NCBI GenBank assembly: GCA_942491945.1
Contig: CALODD010000044.1
Coordinates: forward strand, 1 to 12,648
DNA length: 12,648 bases
Source: JAJDYQ01 sp942491945
GTDB lineage: Bacteria; Pseudomonadota; Gammaproteobacteria; JAJDYQ01
Direction of reading: 5' to 3'
The translations under genes and the position numbers were made by a program. Below, in pieces: positions 6,513 through 12,648 of this stretch (position 1 is its first letter; the number at the start of each line of letters is the position of its first letter). The notes beneath the pieces were generated by a model. The model was not told the origin of the DNA. It made no database searches and saw nothing but the letters and a program-made list of their open reading frames with translations.

Positions 6513-7520
6513 TCAGCCAACTGCGAGGAAGTCGACACCTTCTTTATAATCATGTGTTTGTAACCAGTGGCTGATGTAATCACGTGCGCCATGACGCGCA
6601 ATATAGATGAGTACAAAGGGTTTAGGGTCGTGTTCTTCTGCCAACCACTGCATCTTGTGAATCGGTGCACCATCCAGTGATTGTCCAATGCGTGCAGGGT
6701 CAACATCTATCCAGGCTGATATCTGATGTCCATAATCAACCAGGCGTTGTACTCGTTTGCGAGTTACACGTCCGGCACCACAAACCACCAGCGGTCGGTT
6801 ACCGTACAACCGATCATCTTTAGCAAGGTATTCAGCACGTACCGAATCAAATGCTTCACGCTCACAGGCAGGTGCTGTCCGAGTATATCGATCCGGGCTT
6901 TCTCGCCAGTCGAACAGGATTTCAGGAAGCTTCGCGAACTGGTAGCCATGGTACAGCGCGCGCAGCCAGTATTCATAATCTTCCGGGACGTTACCGGACT
7001 TATAAAGACCTAATTGCTGGGCCATACCAGTGCGAAACAGCGCGGTTGGATTGGTCAATGGCATTTCCACATATTGCTGGTTTCTAAAATCGTATTTACT
7101 GATAACGCTGTTTTGCCAGTCCATATACAGTTGAAAGCCATCAGTGAATTCTTCTTCAGGAAATAAACGGGCCTGTGTTGCGATGACATCGAGCTCAGGA
7201 TTGTCGAGATGGTATTGCCATTGTTTTTCCAGTTTCTGTGGATGTGCAATATCGTCAGCATCCATGCGCGCAATCCATCGTGTCTTTACATTCTCCAGGC
7301 CTAAATTCAGCGCGTCGACCAGACCATTGCCGGGGTTATCCAGTAGCTGAATTCGAGGATCATCAATGGAAGCAACAATATTTCGTGATTCATCCTGACT
7401 ATTGTCATTGATTGCCAGTACAACAAAGTCCTCAAAAGTTTGTTGCAGGATGGAGTTGATAGCTTCCTTGATGGTGTTCTCTGCATCGCGGAAGGGAAAC
7501 AGAACGGTTATATACGGCAT
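6513..7520 (-). CDS. GT-A family 2 glycosyltransferase with an extra C-terminal domain
   Basis: The 335-aa protein begins with a GT2 domain (1 to about 215). It shows the ITVLFPFRDAE start, the INDNSQD nucleotide-binding loop (37-43), the metal-binding D87-A-D89-D90 motif (RMDADDI), and the acceptor-side ED at 180-181 in PEDYEYWLR, which supplies the likely catalytic base. It would transfer a sugar from a nucleotide donor, probably onto a glycan, lipid or protein at the cytosolic face. The C-terminal 95 residues form a second module starting VVCGAGRVTRKR (245-256) and followed by ISAWIDVDP. This looks like a Rossmann-type glycine-rich nucleotide-binding fold. No membrane helix is visible. It lies 5 bases after the YigB-like gene on the same strand, so the two are probably one transcript. 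No polysaccharide cluster surrounds it, so donor and acceptor remain unknown. Confidence 0.88.
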   Translation of the reverse strand: MPYITVLFPFRDAENTIKEAINSILQQTFEDFVVLAINDNSQDESRNIVASIDDPRIQLLDNPGNGLVDALNLGLENVKTRWIARMDADDIAHPQKLEKQWQYHLDNPELDVIATQARLFPEEEFTDGFQLYMDWQNSVISKYDFRNQQYVEMPLTNPTALFRTGMAQQLGLYKSGNVPEDYEYWLRALYHGYQFAKLPEILFDWRESPDRYTRTAPACEREAFDSVRAEYLAKDDRLYGNRPLVVCGAGRVTRKRVQRLVDYGHQISAWIDVDPARIGQSLDGAPIHKMQWLAEEHDPKPFVLIYIARHGARDYISHWLQTHDYKEGVDFLAVG

Positions 7521-7525
7521 AAACC

Positions 7526-8215
7526 CTACGGCAGGCGTTCTGTTAATTGCGCGAGATGTTCTATCTCATCATGTGCCGATGGATAACGTTCATCCCAGTT
7601 TTTGCGTTCACGATTCATCCATATCACTTTAACACCGGCATTGTGAGCCGCCATGACATCGGTTTCAGGGTCATCACCAATATGCAGCGTTTCGTTGGGT
7701 GAGGCATCAGCGAGTATCATGGCTTCATGGAACATGGCGGGATCGGGTTTCGCGCTACCAACGAGTTCCGCGTTCAGGGCATGGTGGAAATACCCATCAA
7801 GTGGCGTTTCTGTGATTTCAGCATTGCCATTACTCGCAGCGATTAAATGATAATCCTCTCTGAGAGATTTAAGTACGGTCGTTACCTCGGCATAAGGCTC
7901 GACCTCATTACGCGCTTTTCGAAAGATGGTGACGGCTTCGGGCGCTAACGATGGATCGTGTTTATGCTCATGTAACAGCTCAGCCAGAGAAAGTTCTCTG
8001 GTCAATGTCAGGTTATGTGCTATGTGTGGCCTTGCTTGCCCCAGTAGGACACGATGTTCACGTATGGATTCGATTGAATGTTTGTCGGTAAGGCGTGGTG
8101 CCTGTTGCTGTAACCACTCATACAAGACACGTTCCGCACGCAAAATGACAGGCATACACGGCCAGAGCGTGTCGTCCAGGTCAAAGGTGATGAGTTTGAT
8201 GTTTTCAAATACCAT
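7526..8215 (-). CDS. yigB: HAD-superfamily phosphatase, YigB-like
   Basis: The 229-aa cytosolic hydrolase has all four HAD motifs: the nucleophile motif D12-x-D14-x-T16 (FDLDDTLW), motif II S128 in AASNGN, motif III K156 in GSAKPDP, and motif IV GDDPETD (180-186). The stretch FDLDDTLWPCMPVILRAER and the SNGNAE and GDDPETD regions are very like E. coli YigB. YigB dephosphorylates 5-amino-6-(5-phosphoribitylamino)uracil in riboflavin synthesis and also acts on FMN. Length and cap arrangement (C1 helical cap between residues 17 and about 115) agree. The start is ATG at 8215; the upstream sequence is AT-rich without a strong ribosome-binding site. It is divergent from the cytosolic msrA gene and upstream of the GT2 gene by 5 bases. 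Substrate prediction within HAD enzymes is unreliable, so the symbol is by similarity only. Confidence 0.82.
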   Translation of the reverse strand: MVFENIKLITFDLDDTLWPCMPVILRAERVLYEWLQQQAPRLTDKHSIESIREHRVLLGQARPHIAHNLTLTRELSLAELLHEHKHDPSLAPEAVTIFRKARNEVEPYAEVTTVLKSLREDYHLIAASNGNAEITETPLDGYFHHALNAELVGSAKPDPAMFHEAMILADASPNETLHIGDDPETDVMAAHNAGVKVIWMNRERKNWDERYPSAHDEIEHLAQLTERLP

Positions 8216-8291
8216 TACAATTTATTCGTGGGAATTAATAAGGGCTTTTACGGTCTGAATGATTCCTCTCTTAATTCAGGATCATAACGCT

Positions 8292-8945
8292 ATGTTCATG
8301 TTAAAGAAAAAAACTCAGATGCCGACTGCAGATGAAGCACTCCCTGGAAGAGAGGAAAAGATAACGGTTCCTGCAAAACACTATGTGAACGGTAATCCCT
8401 TAGAAGGCCCATTTCCAGAAGGCTATGAGCAGGCAGTATTCGGACTGGGTTGTTTCTGGGGTGCGGAACGTAAGTTCTGGCAGCTTGAAGGGGTATACAC
8501 AACAGCAGTCGGCTACGCGGCGGGTTACACGCCCAATCCGACATATCAGGAAGTCTGCGGTGGGCAGACTGGGCATAACGAAGTCGTACTGGTGGTGTGG
8601 GATCCTGACAAAATCAGTTTTATGGATATTCTGACCTGTTTCTGGGAATCTCACGATCCGACCCAGGGCATGCGACAGGGTAATGATACGGGTACTCAGT
8701 ATCGTTCGGGTATATACACTAGCACTGAGGAACAAAAACAGCAGGCACAGGCCTCAAAACTGGCCTTTGCTGACGAGCTTAAAAAGGCTGGATACGGCGC
8801 TATTACGACTGAAATGCTGGATGCGCCGACGTTTTATTATGCTGAGGACTATCATCAGCAGTATCTGGCGAAAAACCCTGGTGGTTACTGCGGTTTAGGC
8901 GGTACTGGCGTCAGCTGTCCGACAGGTCTTGAATTGGCCAATTGA
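8292..8945 (+). CDS. msrA: Cytosolic peptide methionine sulfoxide reductase A, E. coli type
   Basis: The 217-aa product closely follows E. coli MsrA from ADEALPGR onward. It has the catalytic GCFWG motif with C54 as nucleophile, the WQLEGVY, GYTPNPTY and TGHNEVV stretches, QGNDTGTQYRS, and EDYHQQYLAKNPGGYC. C200 and C209 occupy the two C-terminal recycling positions (C198 and C206 in E. coli), and C89 matches E. coli C86. There is no signal peptide, so it acts in the cytosol with thioredoxin. I place the start at ATG 8292, with AGGA at 8278-8281 about 10 bases upstream. A longer frame to ATG 8259 would add 11 residues not expected in this family; ATG 8298 is also possible. It sits between the divergent yigB-like gene and dksA and is a second, non-identical MsrA in the window. 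Confidence 0.93.
   Translation: MFMLKKKTQMPTADEALPGREEKITVPAKHYVNGNPLEGPFPEGYEQAVFGLGCFWGAERKFWQLEGVYTTAVGYAAGYTPNPTYQEVCGGQTGHNEVVLVVWDPDKISFMDILTCFWESHDPTQGMRQGNDTGTQYRSGIYTSTEEQKQQAQASKLAFADELKKAGYGAITTEMLDAPTFYYAEDYHQQYLAKNPGGYCGLGGTGVSCPTGLELAN
8932..8943. repeat. 12-base perfect palindrome at the 3' end of the cytosolic msrA
   Basis: AATTGGCCAATT is a perfect 12-base palindrome that overlaps the last codons of msrA. A further AATTGA/TCAATT inverted repeat (8940-8945 and 8952-8957) spans the stop codon. No U-rich tail follows, so it is not a convincing terminator. It could be a protein-binding site or chance in coding sequence. Confidence 0.3.
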
Positions 8946-8972
8946 GGTTAATCAATTACCCAACGAAATGGT

Positions 8973-9001
8973 TTGATATACTCCTCAGGTTGCGCTATAA
9001 A
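8973..9001 (+). promoter_or_regulatory. Sigma70-type promoter of dksA with GC-rich discriminator
   Basis: A -35 box TTGATA (8973-8978; 5 of 6 consensus) and a -10 box TATAAA (8996-9001; 5 of 6) are separated by exactly 17 bases. The bases after the -10 box read AGCGCGCTT (9002-9010), a GC-rich discriminator like those of ribosomal RNA promoters inhibited by ppGpp and DksA. A start near 9008-9010 would give a leader of about 22 bases with a GGGAAG ribosome-binding site at 9021-9026. The -10 box also lies between the arms of a 5-bp inverted repeat, GCGCT (8992-8996) and AGCGC (9002-9006). Boxes and spacing are read directly; regulation is inferred. Confidence 0.7.
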
Positions 9002-9030
9002 AGCGCGCTTCAAAATTACAGGGAAGAAAT

Positions 9031-9465
9031 ATGTCGGCACTTGACGATATTGAATTACCAGAAAAATATCGCCCGCTCGCGAAAGAATCGTACATGTGTG
9101 ACAAGCACCTCGCGTATTTTAGGAAGAAACTACTGGCCTGGCGTCAGGAACTGATGGATGAGTCCCAGGAAACACTGGAACATCTGAGAGACAACAGTAA
9201 TCAGGATGTTGGTGATGAGGTTGATCGCGCCAGTCGCGAGAGTGACCATACGCTAGAGCTACGCACACGAGATCGCTATCGTAAGCTGCAGAACAAGATT
9301 GATCAGGCACTAAAACGCATCGAAGAAGGTGACTACGGTTACTGTGATGATACGGGCGAAGAGATCGGTCTGAAGCGTCTGGAAGCACGTCCAGTTGCAA
9401 CCTTAACGCTGGAAGCACAAGAGCGTCGCGAATCTAAAGAAAAACACACCGCAGACGAGCGTTAA
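9031..9465 (+). CDS. dksA: RNA polymerase-binding transcription factor DksA (degenerate zinc finger)
   Basis: The 144-aa protein is collinear with E. coli DksA. It has an N-terminal helix (YMCDKHLAYFRKKLLAWRQEL, split about residues 21-41), a coiled coil, and the tip motif D62-E-V-D65-R-A67, equivalent to the D-x-x-D-x-A tip that enters the RNA polymerase secondary channel. The second coil arm is LELRTRDRYRKLQNKI, and the globular finger is YGYCDDTGEEIGLKRLEARP. With ppGpp, DksA represses stable-RNA promoters and activates amino-acid promoters. The C4 zinc site is reduced to one cysteine: C105 is kept, but the other three positions are T108, T126 and A129. The same pattern is known in alphaproteobacterial DksA proteins, which remain functional without zinc. 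The start ATG has GGGAAG 4 bases upstream. It has its own promoter and a hairpin terminator, and converges with glcF. Confidence 0.92.
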   Translation: MSALDDIELPEKYRPLAKESYMCDKHLAYFRKKLLAWRQELMDESQETLEHLRDNSNQDVGDEVDRASRESDHTLELRTRDRYRKLQNKIDQALKRIEEGDYGYCDDTGEEIGLKRLEARPVATLTLEAQERRESKEKHTADER

Positions 9466-9474
9466 TCAAATCTA

Positions 9475-9512
9475 TTAACGTAAGATGGAGCAGCAGCTTC
9501 ATCTTGCGTTAA
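9475..9512 (+). terminator. Intrinsic terminator-like hairpin downstream of dksA
   Basis: A 16-base arm (9475-9490, TTAACGTAAGATGGAG) pairs with 9497-9512 (CTTCATCTTGCGTTAA) across a 6-base loop. The two imperfect positions are G-U pairs in a plus-strand transcript but would be A-C mismatches on the minus strand, so the structure favours dksA mRNA. It starts 9 bases after the dksA stop. The following T-tract (GTCTTT) is weak, so termination may be partial. Confidence 0.65.
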
Positions 9513-9518
9513 GTCTTT

Positions 9519-9535
9519 CCCTGAATACCTCAGGG
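9519..9535. terminator. Short second hairpin between convergent dksA and glcF
   Basis: CCCTGA (9519-9524) and TCAGGG (9530-9535) form a perfect 6-bp stem with a 5-base loop, directly beyond the glcF stop on the minus strand. Plus-strand transcripts would continue with UAUUUAU, giving a modest tail; minus-strand transcripts would continue with AAAGAC, which is poor for intrinsic termination. It is a plausible backup terminator for dksA or a 3'-end stabiliser of the glc mRNA. Confidence 0.4.
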
Positions 9536-9538
9536 TAT

Positions 9539-10744
9539 TTATCTCACTAATAACTCAACCCAGTGCCTTACCGGTAGATTCGTACCGGCTTCCAGATGAT
9601 GCAGGCAACCGATATTTGCAGTCGCAATGATTTCAGGGCTAGCCTGATCGATATTGCTGATTTTTCGTTCTTTCAGCTGATTAGACAGTTCTGGCTGTAA
9701 CAGGGTGTAACTGCCCGCAGCGCCGCAGCACAGATGCGATTCATTAAACGTTACTCTCTCGAATCCAATACGATCGAGTAACTGTTCAACTTGTCCTGCA
9801 AGCTTTTGTCCATGTTGCAGCGTGCAGGGCGGATGAAAGGCAACCCGTGTTGAATTGGTCGGCTTCAGTGTTTCAATATCTTCCTGTTGAAGTATCTCGA
9901 CTAAATCTTTCGTTAGTTCACTGACTTTCTGTGCTTTTTCCGCATAGACAGAATCAGCTTTAAGTAGCTCGCCATAGTCTTTGATATGTACGCCACAGCC
10001 GCTGGCAGTCGAAATAATCGCTTCAACGCCATCTTCAATCAAAGGCCACCATGCATCGATGCGAGCACGCATAAAATCCAGGCTTTCTTCAGAAGCAGAA
10101 GTATGATGATGTAGCGCGCCGCAACAGCCGACGGGGCTTTCACTAACCGCCGAAATACCCAGTTGATCAAGTACCTGTCTTGTTGCTTCATTAATCGAAG
10201 GAGACAAGGCAGGTTGTACACAGCCTTCGAGTAATAGCATTTTGCGCTCATGCTGGCCGACAGGCTTAGTCGGTATGCTATGTTTAACCGGGATCAGCTG
10301 GCGAAGTTTGCCGAGGGTGAATGGCCTAACTAAACGTCCCAGACCGAGGAAGAAGGCAAAACGTTTAGGGTAAGCCAGCACCTCACGAATGGCGTATCGT
10401 TTAAGACGGTCAACCAGTGTGCGTTCAGTTCGTGTTTCGATTAGGTCACGGCCAATCTCGAGTAATGAACCGTATTCGACGCCTGAGGGGCAGGTGGTTT
10501 CGCAGTTACGACAGGTTAGGCACTGATCCAGATGCTGACGGGTCTCAGCAGTGGGAGTCTGGCCTTCCAGAATTTCCTTAATTTGATAGATACGCCCACG
10601 CGGCCCATCGAGTTCATCGCCCAGGATCTGATAGGTCGGGCAGGTCGCATTACAAAACCCGCAATGAACGCATTTACGCAGGATTTCATTGGCACGTATT
10701 CCGTTCGGGTCGGACAGAAATTCGGCTGTCAGGTTCGTTTGCAT
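9539..10744 (-). CDS. glcF: Glycolate oxidase iron-sulfur subunit GlcF
   Basis: The 401-aa subunit passes electrons from the flavin subunits GlcD/GlcE of glycolate oxidase to the respiratory chain. Two [4Fe-4S] motifs are intact: C25-x2-C28-x2-C31-x3-C35-P and C75-x2-C78-x2-C81-x3-C85-P. Two cysteine-rich CCG domains follow: C175, C207-C208-G209 and C250, then C307, C339-C340-G341 and C380. These are typical of GlcF and of related HdrB/LutA-type proteins. The length is near that of E. coli GlcF. It has no membrane segment; it is expected at the cytoplasmic face of the inner membrane. Its ATG is 2 bases after the glcE stop, so translation is probably coupled. It is the last gene of the visible glcDEF cluster, with two hairpins beyond its 3' end. 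Confidence 0.95.
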   Translation of the reverse strand: MQTNLTAEFLSDPNGIRANEILRKCVHCGFCNATCPTYQILGDELDGPRGRIYQIKEILEGQTPTAETRQHLDQCLTCRNCETTCPSGVEYGSLLEIGRDLIETRTERTLVDRLKRYAIREVLAYPKRFAFFLGLGRLVRPFTLGKLRQLIPVKHSIPTKPVGQHERKMLLLEGCVQPALSPSINEATRQVLDQLGISAVSESPVGCCGALHHHTSASEESLDFMRARIDAWWPLIEDGVEAIISTASGCGVHIKDYGELLKADSVYAEKAQKVSELTKDLVEILQQEDIETLKPTNSTRVAFHPPCTLQHGQKLAGQVEQLLDRIGFERVTFNESHLCCGAAGSYTLLQPELSNQLKERKISNIDQASPEIIATANIGCLHHLEAGTNLPVRHWVELLVR

Positions 10745-10746
10745 CG

Positions 10747-11799
10747 TTACAGCTCAGGATAGAAACAGCCGGGATTTAGAATACCGGCGGGGTCAAAGGC
10801 TTTTTTAAGGTTGGCATGTAGTTGTTGAACGCCGCCTGCTAATGGTGCACGCATAAACTGTTTATTCTCTGGATGATAAAGCTCGGCATAGCCATTGTTC
10901 TGTGCAGCAAGTGCCTGAACATCATTGCCGATAGCGGAAGTACGAATCCAGCGCTGCGCGCCACCCCAGTCGATTAATTGCTCTGCGTCATCAAGCTGTA
11001 GATCCGGTGTCGCGGGTGGTAGTGAAAGCCGCCAGTAATTGGGTTCTGTAAAGAATGCGTGTTTCTGATCTCGAATGCTTTGCCAGAAGGTGTCACCATC
11101 CGAAAGCTTCTCACCGCCGAGCTTACTTACGGCCTCGTTCACGCCAGATTCTGTGCCAGATAAACGAATCATGAGTTTGTTCTGATGCCAGCTAGCACCA
11201 CTCAGTGGTGTTGTACTGCTGCCTAGTTCCACCATACGATCAATTGCAGCCTGAGAACTCATTTCAAACACCAGCGTGATTTCATACTCAGGTAGCGGTA
11301 GGACTTTCATCGATACTTCGGTAATTAACCCAAGTACGCCATAGGAGCCCGCCATCAGACGTGAAACGTCATAGCCGGCAACATTCTTCATGACCTGTCC
11401 GCCGAAGCGTAGATGCTCACCTTTACCATTAATGACACGAGTACCAAGAACGAAATCACGTGCGGCACCAGCCCAGGGTCGACGGGGGCCAGATAATCCA
11501 CAAGCGACAGCGCCACCAATGGTGCCATCATCAAATTGTGGTGGTTCAAACGGCATCATTTGCCCGCCATCACGAAGCGTGGCTTCAACTTCGCTCAGCA
11601 GCGTGCCAGCACGGACCGTCATGACCAGCTCGGTAGGCTCATAATCAACGACACCGTTATGCTCCAGTGTGCTGATTGCTGTGCCTTCATCCGTCAGTCG
11701 AAGGAAAGACTTTGAATCACGACCATGAATGCTGACCTGAGACTTGTTCTGGTATGCCTGTTGAATCTGGTCAACGAGTATTTGAGCTTGATCACCCAT
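10747..11799 (-). CDS. glcE: Glycolate oxidase FAD-binding subunit GlcE
   Basis: The 350-aa protein is the second flavin-type subunit of glycolate oxidase. It shows the PCMH-type FAD fold: RAGTLLSEVEATL (63-75), PFEPPQFDDGTIGGAVACG (83-101) with its glycine-rich FAD loop, GPRRPWAGAARDFVLG (104-119), and GGQVMKNVAGYDVSRLMAGSYG (133-154), a region very characteristic of GlcE. The C-terminus ends in LNPGCFYPEL, like other members of the FAD/FMN oxidase family. The ATG overlaps the glcD stop by one base (TGATG), with GGAAAG upstream inside glcD as the ribosome-binding site. This arrangement and the 2-base gap to glcF imply balanced synthesis of the three subunits. Confidence 0.94.
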   Translation of the reverse strand: MGDQAQILVDQIQQAYQNKSQVSIHGRDSKSFLRLTDEGTAISTLEHNGVVDYEPTELVMTVRAGTLLSEVEATLRDGGQMMPFEPPQFDDGTIGGAVACGLSGPRRPWAGAARDFVLGTRVINGKGEHLRFGGQVMKNVAGYDVSRLMAGSYGVLGLITEVSMKVLPLPEYEITLVFEMSSQAAIDRMVELGSSTTPLSGASWHQNKLMIRLSGTESGVNEAVSKLGGEKLSDGDTFWQSIRDQKHAFFTEPNYWRLSLPPATPDLQLDDAEQLIDWGGAQRWIRTSAIGNDVQALAAQNNGYAELYHPENKQFMRAPLAGGVQQLHANLKKAFDPAGILNPGCFYPEL

Positions 11800-12648
11800 C
11801 AGAATCTTTCCAGCTCAGGGTGAGGTAACTGGCCATTATGCACATGCATAGCGCCAAGTTCCGCGCAGCGATGTAGCTCAGGTACCGCTTTACCGGGATT
11901 AAGCAGGTGTTGAGGGTCAAACGCATGTTTAACCGCGTGAAATTGCTCCAGCTCCAGAGTCTGGAACTGAACACACATCTGATCGAGTTTCTCTATGCCA
12001 ACGCCATGCTCACCGGTAATTGTGCCGCCGACCTCAACACAGAGTTCCAGAATTTTGCCACCAAAGGTTTCGGCCAGATGTAGTTCACCTTCCTTATTTG
12101 CATCATAGAGAATCAGTGGATGTAGATTGCCATCGCCCGCATGAAAAACATTGGCAACGTCCAGACAATATTCGTCTGATAATTCATTCATACGCTTTAG
12201 AACAGTTCCAAGATGTTTACGAGGAATCGTGCCATCCATACAGTAGTAATCTGGTGCTAATCTTCCGATGGCCGGAAAAGCCGATTTGCGGCCAGCCCAG
12301 AAACGAATGCGTTCCTGTTCATCCTTCGCAATACGCACATCGGTAGAACCGTATTCGGTCAATATGTTCGTGACTTTAGTAATCTGGGATTCGACTTCGC
12401 TGGCAGTGCCATCAAGTTCACACAGAAGGATGGCGCTGGCTTCAGTTGGGTAGCCGGCATGAATGAAGTCCTCGGCAGCTCGAATAGAAGGGTTGTCCAT
12501 CATTTCCAGGCCACCAGGAATAATGCCGGAGCCAATGATGCCTGCAACGGCATTACCGGCTTTTTCGACATCATCAAACGAGGCCATGACAACGCGCGCC
12601 ACTTCAGGCTTAACTAATAACTTCACCGTGATCTCGGTAATGATTCCG
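11799..12648 (-). CDS. glcD: Glycolate oxidase catalytic subunit GlcD, C-terminal part (runs off the window)
   Basis: About 282 C-terminal residues of the FAD-dependent catalytic subunit are present. The frame is open to the right edge: before the GTG at 12624-12626 the codons read GIITEIT, the usual lead-in to VKLLVKP in GlcD, so that GTG is not the start. Conserved marks of the FAD-linked oxidase C-terminal domain are visible: NVFHAGDGNLHP with its metal/substrate histidines, and GGTITGEHGVG followed by IEKL. GlcD oxidises glycolate (and often D-lactate) to glyoxylate. The FAD-binding N-terminal half, and any promoter or GlcC-type regulator, lie outside the window. Its stop overlaps the glcE start by one base. 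Confidence 0.94.
   Translation of the reverse strand, partial: GIITEITVKLLVKPEVARVVMASFDDVEKAGNAVAGIIGSGIIPGGLEMMDNPSIRAAEDFIHAGYPTEASAILLCELDGTASEVESQITKVTNILTEYGSTDVRIAKDEQERIRFWAGRKSAFPAIGRLAPDYYCMDGTIPRKHLGTVLKRMNELSDEYCLDVANVFHAGDGNLHPLILYDANKEGELHLAETFGGKILELCVEVGGTITGEHGVGIEKLDQMCVQFQTLELEQFHAVKHAFDPQHLLNPGKAVPELHRCAELGAMHVHNGQLPHPELERF

Noticed and set aside
7926..8258. A 110-codon plus-strand frame opposite the YigB-like gene
   Set aside because: It is antisense to a gene with all four HAD motifs; its Cys/Ser-rich translation resembles no protein family.
8259..8291. Earlier ATG (8259) as the start of the cytosolic MsrA
   Set aside because: It would add 11 residues absent in E. coli MsrA and has poorer ribosome-binding spacing than ATG 8292 with AGGA at 8278-8281.
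8216..8291. Paired divergent promoters between the YigB-like gene and cytosolic msrA
   Set aside because: No pair of boxes with acceptable match and 16-18 base spacing was found on either strand; promoters must exist nearby, but I cannot place them.
9119..9418. A 99-codon minus-strand frame opposite dksA
   Set aside because: It is a shadow of the highly conserved dksA frame, with no plausible start signal or motif.
1..12648. CRISPR arrays, tRNA genes, insertion sequences or phage attachment sites
   Set aside because: No regularly spaced repeats, cloverleaf-like sequences, transposase or integrase motifs, or flanking direct repeats were seen on either strand.

Overview
The window looks like a compact stretch of a gammaproteobacterial chromosome. 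The clues are an Escherichia coli-type cytosolic MsrA, a YigB-like HAD phosphatase, a DksA-type transcription factor and a glcD-glcE-glcF glycolate oxidase cluster. Base composition looks moderate and even throughout. I see no tRNA, rRNA, CRISPR array, insertion sequence or integrase. The species cannot be named from the sequence alone; a free-living aquatic gammaproteobacterium is my inference.

Layout. (1) Positions 1-558, plus strand: the 3' end of a membrane protein gene and a small unknown gene. (2) 562-1269, minus strand: a short-chain dehydrogenase/reductase, tail-to-tail with the previous gene. (3) 1344-5807, plus strand: a tightly packed, probable five-gene operon. It encodes an RND/MMPL-type transporter fused to a cyclic-nucleotide-binding-like domain, a small lipoprotein, a small unknown protein, a spermidine-synthase-like Rossmann protein and a SixA-type phosphohistidine phosphatase. 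Two of its junctions use the same 8-base start/stop overlap. (4) 5808-8215, minus strand: an exported MsrA, then (upstream on that strand) a GT2 glycosyltransferase with an extra C-terminal domain and a YigB-like phosphatase. (5) 8292-9465, plus strand: a second, cytosolic MsrA and a dksA gene with its own strong promoter. (6) 9539-12648, minus strand: glcF, glcE and the 3' part of glcD, convergent with dksA across two hairpins.

How the genes may work together. glcDEF encodes the three-subunit glycolate oxidase that feeds glyoxylate into central metabolism. The two MsrA proteins would repair oxidised methionine in two compartments, envelope and cytosol. DksA carries a degenerate zinc finger (one Cys instead of four), and its promoter has a GC-rich discriminator of the kind that responds to ppGpp/DksA, suggesting autoregulation. 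The least explained part is the 1344-5807 cluster. A transporter with a cytosolic sensor-like domain is co-encoded with a lipoprotein, an apparently non-canonical aminopropyltransferase-fold protein and a histidine-phosphate phosphatase; no pathway I know accounts for this set. No gene-free stretch exceeds about 85 bases.
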